A stretch of 64,000 nt of DNA from Endomychus coccineus. Lineage: Eukaryota; Arthropoda; Insecta; Coleoptera; Endomychidae. The notes below the pieces were generated by a model. It made no database searches, was not told the DNA's origin, and saw only the letters and a list, made by a program, of their open reading frames with translations. Numbering within the stretch: the stretch's first letter is position 1; every line of letters starts with the position of its first letter. Positions 57,531-64,000 of this stretch are shown in pieces. The translations under genes and the position numbers were made by a program. Where the stretch lies: the NCBI GenBank assembly GCA_958510875.1, contig OY294067.1, positions 198,521,401 to 198,585,400 on the forward strand. Reading direction: 5' to 3'.

Positions 57531-60500
57531 CATCACTAGTGCCGCTAGTTCTCTGACGCAATCAAGCACACATTGTGAGGTGATTGTGTATGACTCCATT
57601 GCCTTGAGCACTGTCAGGTTGCTCACTATGATTGTGATTTGTCTATTCTCATAGGCTCTCTCCCTCATAATTTGAGCACATGATGTAATTGCAACTATTC
57701 TCGCTTGGAATTCTGTCGCAAAAGGCTCTAGAATCAAAGAAATTCTTTCTCCTTGGTCTGTTTTCTCGAATGTTCCAGCACCCGTACTTTTTTCCGTCTT
57801 GGTGCTCTTGGTAAGCCAAATGGAGTCCCCTGATATCATATGAGGACTGCTCCCAGCGTTCTCCCGCCCATTCAATGTTCCAATCATGGGAGGCACGAAA
57901 GTGCTGTGAACCTTGATCCTATCGGATCTCATCCCCAATGGCCCAGGTGATCCAAGCAATCCAAGGATGCTTCGGCATTTTTGATCAGCCTTTCCTTGGC
58001 CGATGAGATCGAAGCGATACGCTCCTCTCATGGCCTCTGTCTGAACGGCGAGGTGCAGTGGTTCCAACCCCAACAGCTTCTCCATAGCAGCCGTTGGTGT
58101 GGTCGACATTGAGCCTGTTACTCCTAAGCATGCCAGCCTCTGAACTCTGTTCAGTGAATGCTGGGATGCTTTAGTTTTTGTCTTTGGCCACCACACAATG
58201 GCGGCGTATGTTACAATGGGTCTCACTATGGTTGTGTACACCCAGTGTACCATCAGTGGAGTCAGTCCCCAGGTTCTCCCGACTGTACGACGACAGGTCC
58301 ACAGGGCCCTTATCGCTTTGTTAGCGGTTTTATCCAGATGCTTCCCAAAGATCAGTCTTTTATCTAGGCTTACCCCGAGGAACTTGACCGTGTCTGTCAT
58401 CTGTATATTTTTTCCATACAAAACTGAATCTTGTATGTTTCCAATGTCCCTTCTCTTTGTGAAGGGTACAATGGTTATTTTCGAAGGATTCACTTTGAGT
58501 CCTCCCTTGTTGCACCATTTTTCCACGGTGTACTGCATGCTGAATCAGAGATGCTATTGTGCTCCCAAACTTCCCGTGTAGTATTATGACGATGTCATCC
58601 GCATTTCCGATTACGAAGAATATTTTGCTCTCAAGGATTATCAGAAGTTCGTCCACCACCAGACTCCACAGCAGAGGTGACAGTTCACCTCCCTGCGGAC
58701 ATCATCCAGCGACCCGCACCTTCTTTTCGAACTCATTGAGAGTTCCTATGACTGTCCTGCTTCGGAGCATGTTATGGATTCATGTGCAGAGCAGATTCTC
58801 CACCCTCGCTCTCGCATTGCTCGGACAATTGATTCGAATGAGGTGTTGTCAAAAGCCCCCTCTATGTCCAGAAAGCTCGCTAGTGCAATTTCTTTGCAAT
58901 CCAGCGATTTTTCTGCTCTCTGTATTAACTCGTATACCGCCATTTCACAGGAATGCCCGGTCTGGTAAGCATACTGATTGCGATGTAGGGGATTTCTCAT
59001 AAGAGTTTCATCTCTAACATGCCTGTCGATCAGTTTCTCTAGAGTTTCCAGGAGAAACGAAGTTACACTGATCGGACGGAAAGATTCTGGCTGGAAGTAA
59101 GAGTCTCGCCCTGGCTCTGGTATGAATACCACCCTTGCCGCTTTCCACTCTTCCGGTATGTAGCTCAGTACCAGGCTGGTTCTCAGCATTTCTTACAGGA
59201 TAGGAGCCAGTATATCGATTGCCTGCTGCAGTAAAGCTGGCAGTATTCTATCGATTCCTGGCGACTTGTATGGTTTAAATGAATTTATTGCCCATTTGAT
59301 TTTTGATTTATTGATAATACTCGCAGCCAGAGCCCAGTTTTCCTTCCGCCATTTTTTTTTAGGTATGGGGTCTCCTAGTTCTGTTAAACTACAGTTGTTT
59401 TCGCACCATGATCCAGTGAAGTGAGTCTGGAGCAACAGCTCCAGCGTCTCTTCTTCTGTTTTGGTGTATCCTCCTTGTGGTTTTTCACAGGAGCCCACTT
59501 TCTGTCGTGGTCCAGTTGCTAGTACTTTGTGGAGTCTAGCGTAGCTGGGCATATCCTCTATGCCCTGGCAATACTTCCTCCACGAGGTCCTTCGCGCTTT
59601 CTTGATAGCGTTGTTATACGCAGTCAGTGCCATACGGTATTCATCCCAATAGGTGTCGATTCGCTTGGCTTTGTTGAACAGTCTTCTCACCGTCCTTCTC
59701 ATGGCGGACAGTTCTGCATTCCACCAACATGCAGAGCTTCTCTGTCTTTTCGCCTTCAGGGGGCATGAGGCTTCAAAGGCTGTTATTATGGCTGAGGTAA
59801 CAGTTGTTACCATTGCATTTAACTCTGGCACTGTAGGTGCCTTCGTTGAGCAGTCCCCAAGTGCCTTTTGTAGTTTTCCACGATAGGAGTCCCACTTGGT
59901 GGCCCTTGGGTTTCTGTACTCTGTAGGCAGTGCCTCTGACGATCCAATTGTGTATCGTATGTACATGTGGTCGGATAAATTTGGTTCCTCCGCCACATGC
60001 CAGTTACGCACTAGGTCGTTCATACGCCCGGTACATACCGTGATATCGATGACCTCCCTTCTCACATTTGTCACAAAGGTCGGTTTGTTGCCCTGATTGC
60101 ACACCTGTAGGTTGTGCGCCATCAGGAAATCCAGCAATGCTTCACCTCATCGTTTGTTGATGTCTTTGCTCCCTCACACTGTGTCGTGTGCATTGGCATC
60201 ACATCCCAATAGGGCTTGGGATTTCCAGGTTCTGAGATACTGAGTTCGTATTTCTTGGGGTGGCGGTGCTCCCGTCTGATCATAGGGTAGGTATGCTGAT
60301 GCCAACAGGATTCTTTGCTCCCTACCTTCTATTCCTTATTTGAGTCTAATCGTTGTTAGGTCGCGACTGCAGTGCTCTCACAACGGTAAAACTTTAGCTG
60401 CATCTTTTATTAGTATGCAAGTTCGTGGTTTTTGCTCTGACGGGTCGTGTATGATACGCCCATCAAAGCTACCTAATCTCCCGATTCTTTCCCCATACAC

Positions 60501-60602
60501 TAATGGCTCTTGAATTAGGGTAGCGTCTAAATTTGCTTTCATCATATATGCAGCGAGGGCGAATGAGGCCGCCCTACAGTGATGGAGGTTGATTTGCACA
60601 AC
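57531..60602 (-). pseudogene. LINE ORF2, endonuclease/reverse transcriptase/RNase H part (5' of the insertion)
   Basis: The minus strand starts MQINLHHCRAAS at 60599, with IQEPLVYGERIG (endonuclease motifs) to 60378. A frame change leads to GCDANAHDT near 60215 and, from 60137, DITVC and NLSDHMYIRY, the last endonuclease motif. The reverse transcriptase is in pieces: FKPYKSPGIDRILPALLQ near 59270-59215, RPISVTSFLLETLEKLIDRH and ASFLDIEGAFDN at 59080-58850. The catalytic box near 58600 reads NADD where YADD is expected. GGLKVNPSKI and FLGVSLDKRL follow at 58500-58350. The RNase H domain ends in IIVSNLTVLKA and ELAALVMNP at the insertion point. Confidence 0.88.
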
Positions 60603-60612
60603 TTGGAAGAAT
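60603..60612. repeat. target-site duplication of the LINE, right copy
   Basis: TTGGAAGAAT, the same as 43622-43631. Confidence 0.75.
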
Positions 60613-61549
60613 GGTTAAACCAATAAGCAGTAAGATAACTTATAATTTTCTTCTTCTTACTCAAGATCTCTCATTCAGAATGTTTCTAGGGTGAGGATTT
60701 CTAAACTTATCTGTCCTGTTCTATATATCGCTAACTGATTTGAATATACATATTATTTCAACCATAATCAAGACTATATTCAAGTACAATTTCGATGATC
60801 TCCAGATTGGTCACATTAGATTCATGATGTAGCCAACCATTAGTTTCTCGTCCTATATCGGTTAACGGTTCGACAGGTTTATTATGTCCTTTACAAACAA
60901 ACTTTTTTGAATTTATTGCAACCCTCGACCTCATCAGCTATGATATCATACCAGCCTCGTTGGAGCGAGTGTGAAACTAATTTTGTGTTCATTTTAGAAA
61001 TACCTTTACATTCCTCAAGCTAAATTTGTTATTGAAAGCATCTGGCAACCCTTAGATGTTCTTTACTTCTAGATATTTCAATTATGTATCAAACTTTAAT
61101 TTTCTATATTTGATTCTGTTCTTTTAAATATTTGAAACAACCTGTACTAAACCGTTATTACCGTTTCGAAGAACACGCTCGGCAGCGTCCTCTAATACCT
61201 CCTGTGATGTAGTGATGCGGTGATATAATATTTCACTCTCTAAATACTATATAGCAACATTTCGAACCTTTCTGCAAGTACCCTGGAAAATAGCACCCTC
61301 TAGACGTTGCCGCTAGTACCTCCTGTTATGCAGTGACCTCCAGGCCTGTAATGTATTAACCTTTCCGCCTATGGTACAGTGTCCTCTTGCCCGGTAATAC
61401 ATTGACAATACTTACGAACATCTGATAAGGCTGTCTGAGTCTATCCAGCCAAAGTGGCGCGAGCCCTACTGATGACGTTACTGGTACATTCCTCACTACT
61501 TGTGATATCATTTTTATGAGAACAATTCAAACAAAGATTCCATCACATC
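60613..61549. other. intergenic, no recognised gene
   Basis: No coding motif or clear repeat was recognised. A phrase close to TACCTCCTGTGATGTAGTGATG (61195) recurs as TACCTCCTGTTATGCAGTGAC (61317). Confidence 0.4.
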
Positions 61550-62760
61550 GTCTTCTCATTTGACATTAAGGAAATGTTTCCGCAATTTGATGCTAACAAA
61601 TTACAATTAGATTTAGAAGAGATGATTTGGAGAGTGAACCGGTTATGACGTATCAAATCACTCGACTGGTGCATGGACTCACCAATTCCCCATATAAGGC
61701 CATGAAATACTTGCGTCAACGGTAACAGGGTTGATGGTGCAAATACCCTGTTTCCAGAACTGTATTGAAGTTTGAAGTTTTCATGACGATTTTCAGTTGT
61801 GGAAACACTTCGGGATGCCATAATATCACGAGATCAACTGATTAAAATTTTGAGCAAAAGTTGCATTCATCTAGTGAAACGGAATAATAGCGATTTCAAG
61901 ATGTTAATCCGGTCCAATCTTCAGAACATGTGCTTAATAATAGTTTCCAAACCACAAAGAGGTTGGTGGAATCCCATCAACGACTCACTCGATTACCAAG
62001 TAGAATCGATACGTGAACCCCAGATAAAAAACGCCATATCTCAAAATCAACACCCAAATTATTCATATCTTCAGTCATCGTTCAAGCTAAGATCATAATA
62101 CAGAAGCTTTGCGTGTTAACACGGAAATTGTGGGATGCCGTTCCAGGGGACATTGAGAATGCTTGAACGAACATTTTATCGGAAAATAAGTATTCTGATA
62201 GATTTGAAAAAATTCGTGATTCCACTTAAGTTAATTCCTGAGCATTGTAGTGGAAGTAAGTAAGAGAGAATTTCACATTTCGTATTGCATCTATGAGAGC
62301 TCATGGCGCACCAATCTGTTTGCGACGATGATTTCCATATAAAAGGATGTTCAATTTGTAGTTGTCACTATTTCAGGTGTCGAATTACTTGCTGCCGAAT
62401 TGATGGATGAAGTGGCAAAGGCACTAAAAATAGAATCTTGTGGAAAATATTATTCCTAATCCTCAACGATCGTGCTTCATCATATCAACGGAAGTCCTGA
62501 TTCTGTGCAAATATTTGTGGCCAACCACATTCCACTAATTTAAAACCTATGTATTGTCAGTGATTGGCGTCAAATCGACACAAAACTCAACGCAGAAGCA
62601 GTTGTCTTCATGATTCTCTCAGGAATGGTATGAAAAACATGACATCGGTCGTTTGAGAATGAATCAACTGTGTAATCGTAGATTATTGTATAACATACTC
62701 AAGTCCAACAATTTGATTTGGTAGAAGGGTCCAGGGTATTCTAGCTCCGTGTGATAACTT
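61550..62760 (+). pseudogene. BEL/Pao-type pol remnant: RT and RNase H region
   Basis: The + strand reads FDIKEMFPQFDANKL at about 61559-61603. YQITRLVHGLTNSPYKAMKY follows near 61648, with the SP-Y core of BEL/Pao reverse transcriptases. TLRDAIISRDQLIKILSKS comes from 61802. In further frames FRIASMRAHGAPICLRR (62280), then ELLAAELMDEVAKAL (62377), STIVLHHINGSP (62467) and FVANHIPLI (62510) correspond to the RNase H region. Frame changes and stops are frequent. No LTRs or integrase were recognised. Confidence 0.75.
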
Positions 62761-64000
62761 GCATTAGATAAGTTATAGGGCTCCAGCAATGAAAGGAGGT
62801 AACTCGGTCAAATTGAAATTCAATCTATCTCCCTAGTGAATAATCTGTGAAAACACCTTGATATTTGCGAAGTCTTTGCTTCCGGATAGATTCCGCGTCA
62901 CAATAGCTCGACTTGATGCCATTGTGACGAGGAAACCATCCGGAAGCCAAGATTTTCCAAGATCAGCTATTCGCGGAAGTCTACTATTCAAGACCTCGAT
63001 ATTCATTTTCCATTGAACAATATTTGTGATATGCAGTGTGTTCCATCGCCGTTTGATCAATAATCAATCTATTTATACAGAAAAACCATTAAGACTGACG
63101 TGGCTTATGAGGACGTTAACCTCAATTTATTGATATATCTATGGTTTCGGCGTTAACGTAGTGTAAATTCATAATACTTTGGAAGTTGGAGAATAAAACT
63201 CAAATTTTACACAAAACTTTTACCATTTAATTTAATTATGCTGACAAATTGTTTCACCACACTGTGCGATGAATCTTACAAAAACTATAATTGATGATGG
63301 AAGAATTATTGTTCCATTTCAAGATTATATGGTTTATCTTGATTATTAATTGATTTTGCTCATACTTATCATAATTATTCATATTATTAATGTCACTTTA
63401 AATCTATGCTATAATGAATTGATAATATAGACAATTGATTTCTCAGAACTACTTTAATGCCGCCTATTTGCTATTTCAATGTCAGATGAAAGTTGTATAT
63501 TTTCCGGCATCAACAACAAAAATCTGTAATATATTCATTACATTATACTCTCAGAATTCACAATTGCTTGGATATAAATTAAATAATTAATATGAATTAG
63601 ATATAAGTAATAGTGTCAGCTATCTTGGTCAGTATGTTCTATATGAGTAAAATACGCCTCCTCAGTTTGCCAAGAAGTCTAGAGAATATACAATGTATAC
63701 ATTGATTTACAACAAATGCGTCTAATAACACATCGACAGAAGCAACAGAAATTTGCCTCCTGTATCTACCTATATGTCCGCTCGAAGGACAAATAACATT
63801 TGTATCATTTCCAGCTATATTGAGATGAAATTTTTCTATGATTCTCGGGATACACCAGTGTTACCAAGTAAACAATATATGGAATCAACATTCATTCCCC
63901 TATATTTGATGTAATTCTTGGGGAAAAATGTGAATTCATATAATTGTACAACTCAGTGTGGATAGAAATAGAATAAAATCAACCATTATGTGATGAAAAT
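62761..64000. other. intergenic, no recognised gene
   Basis: AT-rich. A 75-codon minus-strand frame at 62833-63060 has no known motif. Confidence 0.4.

Larger units (their letters stand above)
43632..60602 (-). mobile_element. RNase H-bearing LINE (I/LOA-like), split by the nested viral element
   Basis: A non-LTR retrotransposon on the minus strand. Its 3' end is at 43632, with a poly-T run at 43637-43645 on the + strand. Its 5' end is near 60602, truncated just before the start of the endonuclease domain. Without the insertion it is about 3.8 kb long. The domain order (endonuclease, reverse transcriptase, RNase H, C-terminal Cys/His motif) and the opening MQINLHHCRAAS fit the RNase H-containing LINE clades. 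It is 5'-truncated and frameshifted. The 44362-57524 element interrupts it, with the 6-bp duplication GGGGTT on both sides. Confidence 0.85.

Overview
The window is AT-rich eukaryotic DNA with almost no intact genes and many layered, decayed mobile elements. The families present are a THAP/P-type transposase with intron-like breaks, an ISL2EU-type THAP+YqaJ element, a DUF4371 hAT-like transposase, an RNase H-bearing LINE, Gypsy and BEL/Pao retrotransposons, and a Polinton-like provirus. Together they suggest an arthropod, most likely an insect; the species cannot be told from the sequence. I see no host housekeeping gene that I can name.

Layout. 1-7.8 kb: a broken P-element/THAP9-like transposase (1884-5838) and small repeats. 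7.8-8.8 kb: a dispersed palindromic repeat and a deleted second copy of the viral double-jelly-roll gene. 11-15.9 kb: a repeat family with GGAACGCCGTTTT ends and a satellite of about 465-bp units, each holding a hairpin. 19.3-20.8 kb: a DUF4371 hAT-like pseudogene. 24.2-27.1 kb: a 2.9-kb near-palindrome whose arms each carry the cysteine-rich tail of the same gene family. 27.9-31.5 kb: a complete but frameshifted ISL2EU-like element with matched ends. 33.4-36.7 kb: tandem and inverted repeat arrays. 37.4-41.9 kb: Gypsy gag and pol remnants between two copies of an unidentified segment. 43.6-60.6 kb: a LINE split by a nested 13.16-kb Polinton-like element. 61.5-62.8 kb: a BEL/Pao pol remnant.

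The centrepiece is the nested element at 44362-57524. It begins AG and ends CT, has inverted repeats of about 2.7-2.8 kb, and is flanked by an exact 6-bp duplication GGGGTT. That duplication falls inside the RNase H region of the LINE, whose frame reads straight through once the insertion is ignored. The LINE has its own 10-bp duplication (TTGGAAGAAT) and a poly-T end on the + strand. The order of events is therefore readable: LINE first, viral element second.

The viral element carries five genes on the minus strand, in the order packaging ATPase (broken), DUF8207-like protein, fibre-like coiled-coil protein, minor-capsid/penton-like protein, and double-jelly-roll major-capsid-like protein. 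No DNA polymerase, integrase or protease is visible. Upstream of the gene row lies an 0.8-kb minisatellite in which nearly every unit holds the palindrome CACGTG. The inverted repeats carry tRNA-like sequences and TGACGTCA sites. The combination of a virion-gene cassette, a CACGTG array and tRNA-like inverted repeats is the most interesting and possibly undescribed system in the window.
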